Assembly: GCF_040183065.1 (NCBI RefSeq)
Contig: NC_091127.1
Span: 23,616,391 to 23,680,390, forward strand
DNA length: 64,000 bases
Direction: 5' to 3'
Origin: Periplaneta americana
Taxonomy: Eukaryota; Arthropoda; Insecta; Blattodea; Blattidae
Shown in pieces: positions 47,106 through 58,146 of this stretch. The translations under genes and the position numbers were made by a program. Each line of letters opens with the position of its first letter. The stretch's first letter is position 1. Under the pieces are notes generated by a model, which saw only the letters and a program-made list of their open reading frames with translations, had not been told where the DNA came from and made no database searches.

Positions 47106-48069
47106 GAAGCAAGGAAATGCACTATCTCCTTTACTTTTTAACTTGCTCTAGAGTCTAGAGCATGCCATTAGGAAAGTCCAAGATAACAGAAGATAACAGA
47201 GAGGGTTTGGAATTGAACGGGTTACATCAGCTTCTTGTCTACGCGGATGACGTGAATATGTTAGGAGAAAATCCACAAACGATTAGGGAAAATACGGAAA
47301 TTTTACTTGAAGCAAGTAAAGCGATAGGGTTGGAAGTAAATCCCGAAAAGACAAAGTATATGATTATGTATCGTGACGAGAATATTGTACGAAATGGAAA
47401 TATAAAAATTGGAAATTTATCTTTTGAAGAAGTGGAGAAATTCAAATATCTGGGAGCAACAGTAACAAATATAAATGATACTCGGGAAGAAATTAAATAC
47501 AGAATAAATATGGGAAATGCCTGTTATTATTCGGTTGAGGAACTTTTATCATCCAGTCTGCTGTCAAAAAATCTGAAAGTTAAAATTTATAAAACAGTTA
47601 TATTACCGGTTGTTCTTTATGGTTGTGAAACTTGGACTCTCACTTTGAGAGAGGAACATAGGTTAAGGGTGTTTGAGAATAAGGTGCTTAGGAAAATATT
47701 TGAGACTAAGAAGGATGAAGTTATAGGAGAATGGAGAAAGTTACACAACGCAGAAATTCCGCATTGTTTTCTTCACCTGACATAATTAGGAACATTAAAT
47801 CCAGACGTTTGAGATGGGCAGGGCATGTAGCACGTATGGGCGAATCCAGAAATTCATATAGAGTGTTAGTTGGGAGACCGGAGGGAAAAAGACCTTTGGG
47901 GAGGCCGAGACGTAGATGGGAGGATAACATAAAAATGGATTTGAGAGAGCTAGGATATGATGATAGAGACTGGATTAATCTTGCACAGGATAGGGAGCGA
48001 TGGCGGGCTTATGTGAGGGCGGCAATGAACCTGCGGGTTCCTTAAAAGCCATTTGTAAGTAAGTAAGTA
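47106..48069 (+). pseudogene. 5'-truncated LINE with RT YADD motif and C-terminal domain
   Basis: The longest LINE copy here. It opens at QGNALSPLLFNLL (RT motif before the active site), hits a stop, and continues from 47162 with [20 protein letters not shown]. The YADD catalytic box is at 47237-47251, followed by the thumb-like KTKYMIM and [30 protein letters not shown] leads to a frameshift near 47757. The next frame carries RLRWAGHVARMGESRNSYRV, GKRPLGRPRRRWEDNIKMDL and RERWRAYVRAAMNLRVP, with a stop at 48043. The tail is a short GTAA repeat (48055-48069). The endonuclease and the RT palm's first half are missing. This family is often mis-annotated as host 'craniofacial development protein 2-like'. 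Confidence 0.85.
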
Positions 48070-48259
48070 TTAAGCATGATTTTCAATGTCATTTTTCTAT
48101 TCCGATAAGTATTTGTACAACAAATGTTTTCTCATATTTCCGTCTTTACGTATCATTAGGTGAATACATTAATGTTACACCTTATTATACATTTCTATAT
48201 TTGAAGGGTTCAGCCAAGCGCCATTTATTAAAGACGGAGAAAGTAAGAGTTAAATTTAA

Positions 48260-49710
48260 GTGAATACCACAGTTTAATGAAAATTGACATATAATTTAGT
48301 TGTAATATATACACTTTATATTACTTGCTATATTATATTTCATTACTCTATAGTAATCATTTCATTTTAAACCTTGTTTTCTCCGTTTTTAATATATGGC
48401 GCTTGGCCCACTATGGCTCTCAATACCACAGTTTAATGAAGATTGACATATCATTTAGCTTTGATGTGCATACTTTATATTACTTGCTATATTATGTTTC
48501 ATTAAACTATATTAATCATTTAATTTTAACCCTTGTTTTCTCCGTTTTTAATATATGGCGCTTGCCCACGATGGTCTCAGTACCACAGTTTAATGAAGAT
48601 TGACATATCATTTAGTTTTAATGTGCATGTTTTATATTACTTGCTACATGTTTCATTAAATTGTGGTAATCACTTAATTGTAACCCTTGTTTTCTTCGTT
48701 TTTAACATATGGCGCTTAGCCCACTATAGCACTGAATACCATAATTTAATTAATATTGACATATCATTTAATTTTAATGTGCATACTTTATATTACTTGC
48801 TATATTATGTTTCATTAAACTATGGTAATCACTTAATTTTAAAGGCTCATTCACAATTAAAATTAAACATAACGTAAGCGTTAACTTAATGGCTCATTCA
48901 CAATGAAAATTAAACATAACATAAGCGTTAACTTAAAGGCCCATTCACAATGAAAATTAAACATAACCGTAACATAAACACAGAAGTTTGCGCCCAGGCT
49001 ACCAAATGGGATCATTCACAATGATTCACATAAGCATTGACATAAACATTACCGTAAGACGTTAATATGAAAGTTTGCGAACTCCAAACTTTCATGCTTA
49101 TGCTAACGTGATTTGCAAACAGAACACAATCGTGGAGCGCTGAAGTATACGACAGAATATGAGGAAATGGCGTCGTCCTTATGTTTCCATGGTTACCAAG
49201 TATGTTTGCTGTTACGTTTATGCTCCCATAGTAAATGATGGTATGACTTCTTGATTTTACTGTAACGTTAAGTTAACGCTTACGTTATGTTTAATTTTCA
49301 TTGTGAATGAGCCTTAAGAATATAAACGTTACGGTAAAATCAAGAAGTCATACCATCATTCACGATGGGAACATAAACATAACCGCAAACATATTTGGTA
49401 ACCATGGAAACATAACAACGACGCCACTTCCTCATATTCTGTCGTATACTTCAGCGCTCCTCGATTGTGTTCTGTTTGCAAATCACGTAAGCATAAGCAT
49501 GAAAGTTTGGAGTTTGCATACTTTCATGTTAACGTCTTACGGTAATGTTTATGTCAATGCTTATGTGAATCATTGTGAATGATCTCATTTGGTAGCCTGG
49601 GCGCAAACGTCTGTGTTTATGTTACGGTTATGTTTAATTTGCATTGTGAATGGGCCTTAACTCTTGTTTTCTCCGTTTTTAATATACGACACTTGGCCCA
49701 CTATGGCTCA
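48260..49710. repeat. Tandem array of about 157-bp units, split by a MITE
   Basis: Units with CACAGTTTAATGAAGATTGA, TTATATTACTTGCTATATTA and TTTTCTCCGTTTTTAATATA start near 48270, 48425, 48582 and 48736. The last unit breaks at 48840 and resumes at 49661 (CTCTTGTTTTCTCCG...CACTTGGCCCACTATGGCTC). Confidence 0.85.
48843..49657. mobile_element. 815-bp palindromic Tourist-like MITE with TAA duplication
   Basis: The ends AGGCTCATTCACAATTAAAA and TTGCATTGTGAATGGGCCT are inverted. TAA lies on both sides (48840-48842, 49658-49660) and the flanking tandem array rejoins perfectly when it is removed. Arms of about 330 bp (48936-49270 and 49325-49657) form a near-complete palindrome. The left end carries three stacked copies of the terminal sequence. 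A 3-bp TAA site fits PIF/Harbinger. Fragments of the same family are at 7221-10444 and 44105. Confidence 0.8.
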
Positions 49711-50394
49711 TAACACGGGACTGGCCAATCTGATATACATGTGATCAGGAATATTACTTAAGTCTATTTGAACAGAAAGATCATTCTCCAATAATTTTAC
49801 CATTACAATTTAATTAGCATAATGTCCTAAATTTATATGCAGAGCCCGTATTTATGTACAAAAAACAACTACTGACATACACAATAATTACGCAATTACA
49901 ATAATTAACTAATAACATCATAGAATGTACGTGTATATGTAAATGCATTTGACTTATTCTCTGCTGTTGTTACAGTAATCAATATGTACTGGTCATTCTG
50001 AGAGTTCGAGTGAAAATCTGTCTCCCACTGTAGTTGAAAAGGATTTTTTTCCCCCTACATTATTAGGCGTTACCAGTATCAAACATTAGTTATGCTGGTC
50101 GTGCATCGAAGAATCCTCGACTGGAATAATGATGAATGATTTAATTTTTCTCCGAAGTCAACAAACAACATATAATTTTTAGCACGAAATTACCGTATTT
50201 GTTACCTGTCGTATCACGTACTAGTAAAATAAAACAAGCATTCGTCGGTCTCGCCTTCTCATTTACATTCGGAATCAGCGCAGTTGGTAAGTTTTAATCA
50301 TGTGATTTTTAAGTCATGTCAATATTTGTGACACCATTATAGGCCCTCAACGAAGAGCGTCTTGAACAGTGACAATGTTTTTCGAATGACAATT
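49711..50394. other. No gene seen
   Basis: AT-rich spacer without paired ends or a domain. Confidence 0.4.
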
Positions 50395-50570
50395 ATTGTT
50401 GTTGTTTAGTCAACTGTCCGAAGACAGATCTGAACCTCACAAGTGATACCAAGTATGCACCACTAAAGCAACTAAGCCAGGAGATATTGTAGTAGGATGG
50501 CCAGTTTCTTTCCCTCTCCATTGCATACATCACTGACTAGCTACATATTACACCACTTAGACTTACAATA
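50395..50570 (+). repeat. Dispersed repeat with GTCAACTGTCCGAAGACAG
   Basis: The fullest copy of the family at 21597 and 40517: TTGTTGTTTAGTCAACTGTC, CCTCACAAGTGATACCAAGT, GGATGGCCAGTTTCTTTCCC, CATTGCATACATCACTGACT. It ends at the AAATA array. No tRNA-like promoter boxes are evident. Confidence 0.65.
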
Positions 50571-50815
50571 AATAAATTAAATTAAAATAAAATAAATAAA
50601 TAGAAGCAAAATAAAATAAATAAATAAAGTTAAAATAAAATAAATAAATAAATAAAAGCAATGAAATAAATAAAATAAAGTAAATAAATGAGTTAAATAA
50701 ATAAAATAAATCAATAAAATAAAATAAATACAAGAAAAATAAATAAAATAAATATGTAAAATAAAATACATAGAATAAAACGAAATAAATAAAATAAAAT
50801 AGTAAAATAAAGAAT
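50571..50815. repeat. AAATA-type low-complexity array
   Basis: Irregular AAATAAATA/AAAATAAA units. The 86-residue minus-strand frame here is an artefact of the repeat. Confidence 0.95.
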
Positions 50816-51766
50816 TCCAGTTGTAGTAAGAGACCATAAATATTCTTCTATCAAATGATCTTGAATTTCAGACTTTTTTACTACCTCATAATAATATCAA
50901 AGAAATCAAATAATATAAAGAAAGGAAGATTTATGCTTGAAAGACTCGATTTCGAAGTTTTCATGGAAATACGCGTTTCCAGATACCTGATAGCCAACAA
51001 GTTGTTTTCATCATGCAATATGTCTATAACGATTTATCCTGAAGTATTGATCAGGTTTTGATAGTATTCAGTATCTACGAGTTAGTTCAAACGATAATGA
51101 TTATGAGTATAAAAACTTGACAAAAGTTTTTATTTGGATGAACATACGACAGAAATTAAGGGAGAGATGTATTATATGTCCCACCCAACATCATATTCCT
51201 CATATTGTACATTTGGTCCAGGGAAAATACTCGTCTTTTACAAAAAACACTCTTATTTTTCTCGTAAAAGAATAGTACACATTTGGGCTTTACCTTTCAA
51301 ATCCCTCTAGTACCTAGGAATTCATGTTAGACCCTAGGACTATCAGGACACAAACAGTGAATGCAATAATTTCATATACTCAAATTGTGCCTTTACACAT
51401 CATGCAACCCTAACAGTACGGTATTCAATTAATTAATTATAGACCAGTTAAATAGAAATTTCTTTATTGCGCATTTTGAAGCAAGTTTCTCTACCAACTC
51501 ATTATCTTGATTTGTGAAGTGTACATTCTAAGGAAAAAGTTTTGTCGCATAGATACTTTACAAGCCTCAGATAGTAGGCAGTGCACATGATCAGACATAC
51601 AACAAAACAAAACTAATCTTATTAACTCAACTAATCCTTCTCTTGTGATCATTTAACATCTTTAAACTTAAGTAACTTCGTATAAGCGCATTTATACGGG
51701 TACTTACCAAGTGCAAGAAGTGAAACCCTTTTTATTAGAGCCCGGATGTATGGCAAAATACCTTTT
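50816..51766. other. No gene seen
   Basis: AT-rich spacer. Frames below 70 residues without motifs. Confidence 0.4.
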
Positions 51767-51779
51767 ATTAATGGGTTGA

Positions 51780-52027
51780 GTCCACATCTGCGGAGTAACG
51801 GTCAGCGCGTCTGACTGCGAAACCAGATGGCCAGGGTTCGAATCCCGGTCGGGGCAAATTACCTGGTTGAGGTTTTTTGCGGGGTTTTCCCTCAACCCAA
51901 TACGAGCAAATGCTGGGTAACTTTGCTGGACCCCGGACTCATTTCACCGGCATTATCACCTTCATATCATTCAGACGCTAAATAACCTAGATGTTGATAC
52001 AGCGTCGTAAAATAACCCAATAAAAAA
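51780..52027 (+). mobile_element. tRNA-derived SINE, complete, with 13-bp duplication
   Basis: ATTAATGGGTTGA is duplicated at 51767-51779 and 52028-52040. The head has the Pol III A-box-like GAGTAACGGTCAGCGCG and B box GGTTCGAATCC within a tRNA-like fold. The body contains GGTTGAGGTTTTTTGCGGGG, CTCAACCCAATACGAGCAAA and CATTCAGACGCTAAATAACC. The tail is CCCAATAAAAAAA. This SINE family looks like one abundant in cockroaches. Mobilised in trans by a LINE. Confidence 0.85.
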
Positions 52028-52236
52028 ATTAATGGGTTGACATATGTGCCAAATTTATATAGATTTAAATCGTTTCTAGTCTAGATATTTAGGAGTGATA
52101 AGGCCAATTTTTATTTTGTCTATTTAAGCGCTTGCTGTCTATTTTAAGAATAAATGTCTATTTTTTGGCTTTTATACATTTTAAAAATAAATTGAAAGTT
52201 TATTTAACTTATTTTAACAACCAACATTGTTATTAT

Positions 52237-53506
52237 TAGGGAGCGGATTTTTATGTGCTAAAAATTTAAATATATTTATTTTTTATGTGCTAAAAATTAT
52301 GAAAACATTTGCTAAAAATAAAAAAAAAATATTTCTTTTAAATATGACAAAAATCTCTTAATTAGTTTGAAAAAAAAAAAAACGTTACTAGGTACTCACC
52401 AACCGCACTTGAGTGCTAGTAGTTGGCCGAGAATTGCAGTGAACAACAAAGGTCATCTCCAAATTCTCCATCACAAATGCATGCCGATTATCTCTGAACA
52501 ACGACTTATACTGTGAAAACGATCTTTCCATATCACAGGACGTCAGACGTGCATATTTAAAGAGAGGAATGTCATAAACACATACACCGTCAATTTCACC
52601 TACAGGCACACCCTCCAATACTTGAGCAACTTTACATATTTTTTTATATCCACTGTTTTTCCCAAACACATTCTGGAATTTGTCCCTTAGTAATTGTGCT
52701 TCTGAACCTGATAGCGAGTCTAGTTTAATTTTCACGGCACGCACCTCCTTGTTTCAGACAACAGGTTTTTGGATGTTTCGAGTTTTTTTATGGAGTCACA
52801 CAAAAAGCTTAGATTTGCTAATAGGAAAGCCAAATCGTTTTTTAAACAACCATCTTTCAGTATATCTTGAAGGATATCGATTGACGAAGCCAATAACAGG
52901 GAATCACAACAAGACGTATTGCCTTACTTGATAGACATGAGGGAGAGGCGAGAGATTTTTTAAAATTAAATAATGTTCATACCCGAGCTCTTATCTGTTG
53001 TGTTTCACAAACAAAGCGTGGAATGAAATCATCTTCAGCAACAATAAACATTCCTAATTATGTGTTGCAAGATCTCTCCTCCTTGTCCATATTAATTTAT
53101 TCTCTAATAATAACATAGATATGCTGCCTAGCAGTTCTCAGAACTTGTGGCGATACTATTACAAAAATGGATCACGGATACACCACACAGCGCTTAGAAA
53201 CTCGAAGCAACCAAGAATTCTTTAAAAAAGATAACGTACTTCTGAGTGATATAATTGATTTAGTTTTAAAATGTTTAAAAGTGCTTGTAAAAAATTATTG
53301 AAGTAAAAAAACTCCAAGATTTATGTGTTTATAATAGATTTCCTGAAAATATGTATTTACATAATTTTTTGTGAAAATATGTGTTTTTATGTGAAATAAA
53401 ATTCGAGTTTTAAACTTGAAACTTCATGTTCGGAATTTTTAACTTTGTTAATTGCGTTTTATCACACGTAAAAATAATATTTAATTACATAGGAATCCGT
53501 TCCTTA
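52237..53506 (-). mobile_element. hAT element with 8-bp duplication GTTATTAT
   Basis: The termini TAGGGAGCGGATTTTTATG and AATCCGTTCCTTA are inverted copies. GTTATTAT is at 52229-52236 and 53507-53514. It is 1270 bp long and nearly collinear with the inner hAT at 12738-13993, so both derive from the same internally deleted parent. Confidence 0.85.
52388..52900 (-). pseudogene. hAT transposase C-terminal part
   Basis: A 118-residue frame from 52744 to 52388 holds KIKLDSLSGSEAQLLRDKF, VAQVLEGVPVGEIDGV, and then the dimerisation core LFKYARLTSCDMERSFSQYK with NLEMTFVVHCN. The frame upstream (toward 52900) keeps the LAxLSFLCxxI-type segment out of phase. The N-terminal zinc finger and catalytic RNase-H fold are absent. 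It is better preserved than the copy at 12877. Confidence 0.75.
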
Positions 53507-53514
53507 GTTATTAT

Positions 53515-54240
53515 TACCTCTAAGTTATTCTTCTCAAACCTTTTACAGAACTTAATTTATTATTCAAAAGACATTACCAGTACACTGTAAAATTCATTTG
53601 CAGAACGAAAAGATGCATATGTTCGGATCAAATTTCTGCACATTTAAAGGACAAAATTAAAATTCTTTCAATCATATATTATCATAATACACTGCTCTCA
53701 TAAATTGACTGAGCATATTGGGAATTAAATCAACGGCTTTCCCAAAACACGCTATGAAATGTTTCATACAAAACAATTTTTATCTCGAAAATGAAGAAAA
53801 AACGAGCAAAATTGTATTAAGCTTTTTTTTGTTTGAAATATCTCAAAGAATAACTCCATGAAATTTAGTGACATTACTTTACGGTTCACTCTATATCATA
53901 TACAGACACATACGAACAAATATATGTATGTTATGAATAAATTACAGTAATAAATGATTCAATTTTATGTTACTGTTTCCACTCTACTATTTCACGTATT
54001 TACATAGAAATGCAGAAATATATTATTTTAAGGATGTTGCAGTTCTTCAGTTACGTCGGTTTACAAGCAAAGCACATTAAGTAAAAAATATTACTTGACA
54101 AGACTGAATCCCCAAAATATTATTTTTATCAAATTTTTGTTCTTTATGTGTATTTTTTTCCAATTCTAAGGTTATACACATACATTATGTACATTATACA
54201 CGCACTTTTCTCAGAAGTTATTTTTTTTTTTTTACTTAAT
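53515..54240. other. No gene seen
   Basis: AT-rich spacer with no motif beyond T-runs. Confidence 0.4.
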
Positions 54241-54480
54241 ATGTTTTGCTCGTAAGCAACCAAGACTTCTTCAAGTGATATCTCTATCCAGTGCTTTTGC
54301 TTCAGTAAAGTCTCATTTTATGAACCTATGGATTAATAATTGGGTCTCTTCTGACAAAGGAAAAATTTTACAATCCATACAGAAGAAACCAAATGACCTG
54401 GAAATGTACAAAAACTTGCCCAGACATGTTCAAATATTTTTAACAAGAGCCAGAACAGGTCACATTGTCACACAATTGTA

Positions 54481-55814
54481 CGAGGGGGATCCAGGAAATA
54501 ACGACCGTTCGCGCATACCCACCGCGCAGCTGACTCCCCTTCCTTGTTTGAAGGTCAACTGGCTTCCTTAACATGTGTTCTCATAATGTTGTGAGTACTG
54601 GTTGCAACAAGTCGCCATTGTGCATTTTGTGTTACTTCAAAATGAACGACGTGATTGATAATCCCGCCGACTGTGAGGTGAGGAGTGTGATTCGATTTTT
54701 GAATGCCCGACATTTGAAACCTGCAGAAATTTACCGGCAATTGAAATAAGTGTATGGTGATACTGTAATGAATGAAAGAAATGTGAGAAAATGGTGCGAA
54801 ATGTTCAACAATGGGCGAACAAATGTCCATGATGAAACTCGACCCGGACGCCCATCACTCATCACAGAAGACCTGAAGACTAAAGTGAACGACAGAATCT
54901 TGCAAGACAGGCACACATCACTCGACGAATTGCATATTGCCTTTCCTGACATTTCTCGTTCTTTGCTTGGTGAAATTGTGTAGCAACATCTTGGCTACCA
55001 CAAAATCTGTGCACGATGGGTTCCACGGCAACTGAGTGACCAACACAAAACTCAGAGAATGGCCTCAGCATTGACATTCTTGATGTGATATCACACAGAT
55101 GGAGACGCCTTTCTTGATCAAATTGTGACTGGTGATGAGACCTGGGTGTCTCACAACACCCCAGAGACCAAGCGCCAATCACGTCAGTGGCATCATCCCT
55201 CATCACCCAAGAAACCGAGAAAATTCAAACAGACTCTCTCAACACAAAAAGTCATGGCTACTGTCTTTTGGGATCGCAAAGGTGTTCTTTTGCTGGATTT
55301 CATGCCAAAAGGCACTACGATCAATGCAAATCATTATTGTGAGACTTTACGAAAACTACGGCGAGCCATCCAAAACAAGAGGCGAGGAATGCTTTCGAGA
55401 GGAGTTGTGCTTCTTCACGACAACGCCCGCCCGCGCACTGCTGCTTCAACTCGAGAATTGCTGGATCAATTCCGTTGGGAAATCTTTGATCATCCGCCCT
55501 ATAGTCCAGACCTTGCTCCTAGCGATTTTCACCTTTTCACTAAGCTGAAAGACTTTCTGGGTGGTACGCGTTTTGGAAGTGATGAAGAGTTGAAGAAGAC
55601 AGTGAACACCTGGCTTAATGAACTGGCAGCAGAGGAGTATAACACGGGAATTCTAAAGCTAGTGAACAGATACGACAAATGTTTAAATGTAGGTGGTGAT
55701 TATGTAGAGAAGTAAAGGAAGCTTCAGTTATGTAACAGACTTTGTTTTTTCAAATAAATATATTTTTTTTTAATTATTACAACAAAACGGTCGTTATTTC
55801 CTGGATCCCCCTCG
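54481..55814 (+). mobile_element. Full-length mariner element
   Basis: The 29-bp terminal repeats starting CGAGGGGGATCCAGGAAATA are identical at both ends. TA is duplicated at 54479-54480 and 55815-55816. It is 1334 bp long with a single transposase frame on the plus strand. Inserted into the LINE at TTGTA|CCTAC. Perfect terminal repeats suggest a fairly recent insertion. Confidence 0.9.
54642..55715 (+). pseudogene. Mariner transposase with three nonsense codons
   Basis: One phase runs from ATG at 54642 (MNDVIDNPADCEVRSVIRFL) to TAA at 55713, about 357 codons, close to the usual 345. The bipartite HTH region (FNNGRTNVHDETRPGRPSL), the WVPRQL motif and the catalytic triad are present: TGDETW, HDNARPR and YSPDLAPSDFH. 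There are 34 residues between the second and third Asp (DD34D). Premature stops are TAA at 54747, TAG at 54981 and TGA near 55089. No frameshift was seen, which is unusual for an old copy. It would be inactive as it stands but still usable in trans as a DNA substrate. Confidence 0.9.
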
Positions 55815-56164
55815 TACCTACACTGATTTCACCTTTGTGACAATCCTACTTGTCTGTGATGTAATAATCATGATGAAGATCTGGGACACATTCTTCTATA
55901 CTGTCCATCCATAAACCACAAAAGAAGTAAATTAAAATCATCAGTACCAGTTGCAGAAGACACAGCCCTGCAATATATATTGACTACACCCCAACTCTGG
56001 CTACTAGCAACAGGCATCTATACTGAACACTGATCAAAATACCCCTCATTTCTCGTGAAAAACAACAACTGAATAGACTAAAGTGAACTTTATGTTGTCA
56101 GCAAACAGCTGGATACATTAAGAAGATTGAATGATTGATTGATTGATTGATGTTTTGCTCGTAA

Positions 56165-57003
56165 ACTGAGAATTCGCTTTCGAGATAAATATCGATTCAG
56201 TCACATATTCAGAACTAGTGGAACTATTTCTAACCTTGTCAATTTCTAATTGAAGCAGTTATTCAAAGAATGGTCCAACTCGTCATTTTAACATTTTACA
56301 GGAGGAACAAAAAAAACTAAATATCCCAGTATCAAATACAGATACAAAATCAATTCTTTAACATTTATTTAAGCATTTCCAAGAAGATATGATTATAATC
56401 TGAAGATAACAGAACTGAGCCCTTGTTCTACAATATTTTACTATTTTATAAATAAAATTCCTATTAAATCGTTATTAATATAATTTGAACGCAAATAAAA
56501 TTCTAAACTATTACATAAAGTAAATTCGAACAAATGAGATGCATACTAAGAAAATACTAAGAAAACTGGAACTCTGAACTACAAAATATACCATATTGTG
56601 AACTTACCGAGTTATATTAATGAAGTAACAGCCTTATGAATAGACTGTAAATGACAGGGTCGTTCTACAAACTGAAATGAAGGGTACACGGGAAAAATGA
56701 ACAATGTCGCAATGCTGTTAAGGCTGATGTCATGATCTAATTCACTGTATTACTACGAACTTTAGTGTTATTTTTACCAAAGTTGGTAAAGGAGAATTAT
56801 AACCACGGATATACTCAACATTTCCTTCATTTCAAGTAGAAACATCAATAAATTTTGCAGTAATATACTGAAAATAGATCACTTTCTCATCCTTAATGGA
56901 AATGTGACATTGTTCGTTTTTCCCGTGTACCCTTCAAATATGGTGTTACAATAAGATCCCAAAAACAATAACTGGGCCTTTCTTCTACCAATCGTGATAT
57001 TTA
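56165..57003. other. No gene seen
   Basis: AT-rich spacer. GGGTACACGGGAAAAATGAAC (56681) and GTTCGTTTTTCCCGTGTACCC (56913) form an inverted pair about 230 bp apart with CATTGT/ACAATG-type flanks, so a small unrecognised inverted-repeat element may span about 56677-56935. Confidence 0.45.
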
Positions 57004-57007
57004 TTAA

Positions 57008-57169
57008 CACATTCACTGCCGGGCATTTAAAGGGCTAGCCTTTTAAGTGAACCGGGGATTTTAAACTTGACATATGTTTTGCAGTGGTGATAAATCGACT
57101 ATGGTCGACGCTGGCAATCTTACACGTTCAAACCAAAATCGACATAAGTCGACTTTGGCCGTGAATGTG
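57008..57169. mobile_element. 162-bp piggyBac-type MITE
   Basis: TTAA flanks both sides (57004-57007, 57170-57173). The ends CACATTCACTGCC and GGCCGTGAATGTG are inverted with one mismatch. Internal AATCGACTATGGTCGAC and AATCGACATAAGTCGAC are related small palindromic units. Non-coding. TTAA specificity points to piggyBac. Confidence 0.75.
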
Positions 57170-57173
57170 TTAA

Positions 57174-57237
57174 TTATATTTTCTGACGGAATTATAATTA
57201 TTATGGCTAGGTCCTTTTTCTACTGATCAGATGCGCC

Positions 57238-57273
<36 letters not shown>

Positions 57274-57479
57274 CAAGATGGGCCCTATTTTGAGCACCTG
57301 CTTTCGTTCTGACTTAACTCATGGTTAGAAAGTTCGCTTATACAATCAGAAGTTTCTAGATCAGGTATATTTAAATGCTAGTGTACAAAGATTATAATTA
57401 TAAGGTTTTCACTTCTCACTAAGATTTTATTGCAAATTTAACAAGTCTGTTGATGGACAGATAAATTTTAGTAGTTGCA
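57174..57479. other. No gene seen; poly-A run
   Basis: Contains an uninterrupted run of about 29 A at 57242-57270, possibly the tail of an unrecognised retrotransposed sequence on the plus strand. Confidence 0.5.
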
Positions 57480-57915
57480 GAATAGGCACTGGTTATCCAG
57501 AACTGCAAAAGGAAGAAAGAGAACTTCTCGCTGTAGTGCATGCGTTTATGTCTTGAGAGGTTCTCACTGTGAAAGAAAGATTACACATTTTGTCACATTT
57601 TCCACAATATTTATTGTAAGGCCTGTCTCCAGGGTGCGTCCGTCTGTGTTTTGCAAGGCTGCCGCTGCCAGCAAACGTCCTGTTGCACCTGGTACAGTTG
57701 TGATTTTCTGCATCTGTAAATACCATGACACAGACAATACAGCTGAAACAAATTTCACTCTTATTTATCATTTCTGCCTCGCTAGTCTCCCAATAATGAA
57801 GAAAGTCTTGTTACACAGCTTGTATTAATAGATTCTCGCCAGTGTGTTTATATAAGTGTAGTTTGAGGTTCCCCAGCTTGGAGAATTCTATACTGCACTC
57901 TGCATATTTGTACTG
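57480..57915 (-). pseudogene. C2H2 zinc-finger sequence, broken
   Basis: Three fingers in minus-strand order. Finger 1 (57905-57832) reads YAECSIEFSKLGNLKLHLYK then HTGEN, with the first Cys replaced by Tyr. Finger 2 (57696-57634) is intact, CTRCNRTFAGSGSLAKHRRT-H, followed by the linker PGDRPY. Finger 3 (57606-57524) has CGKC but is frameshifted before LSRHKRMH. Between fingers 1 and 2 there is a stop and about 130 bp that include a possible acceptor (TATTTACAG). It is either a host zinc-finger gene fragment or a retired paralogue. Fingers of this type bind DNA in the nucleus; the target is unknown. Confidence 0.65.
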
Positions 57916-58146
57916 TTTCACACTCTTCATGCTATTCTGTTGTTCTTCTGTGGAATTTCCCAGTTTTTGTTATTAATGTTATATACATTATGTGGAATCG
58001 AACTGCTGCTAACATATTTATTTTCATGGTGACTACCAAGCTTTCCAACTCTAGAAAAGAGAGCCACATTCTCAGAAAGAACTCTAATATATGTGCAATC
58101 TTGTCATATGTCTTGAATCTTCTCATAACATGCGTTTTTCAACTTC

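Larger units (their letters stand above)
54256..56149 (+). mobile_element. 5'-truncated LINE (RNase H end) with 15-bp duplication, split by a mariner
   Basis: ATGTTTTGCTCGTAA is duplicated at 54241-54255 and 56150-56164. The coding piece reads ISLSSAFASVKSHFMNLWIN and, later, HVQIFLTRARTGHIVTQLY, then resumes after the mariner with FHLCDNPTC. This is the 'RTGH---T-YL-RF-L-D-P-C-C' zinc-knuckle end that follows RNase H in Jockey/I-type LINEs. The tail is GATT repeats. Without the mariner the insertion is about 558 bp. Confidence 0.8.

Noticed and set aside
45648..48045. Host gene 'craniofacial development protein 2-like'
   Set aside because: The WAGHVARMGES / GRPRRRW text is the LINE C-terminal domain, present here in three truncated copies with LINE tails.
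50577..50837. 86-residue hydrophobic F/Y/I-rich frame
   Set aside because: Encoded by the AAATA low-complexity array. Looks like a membrane protein only because of composition.
57242..57270. Processed pseudogene poly-A tail
   Set aside because: No recognisable mRNA-like sequence precedes it and no duplication was seen.
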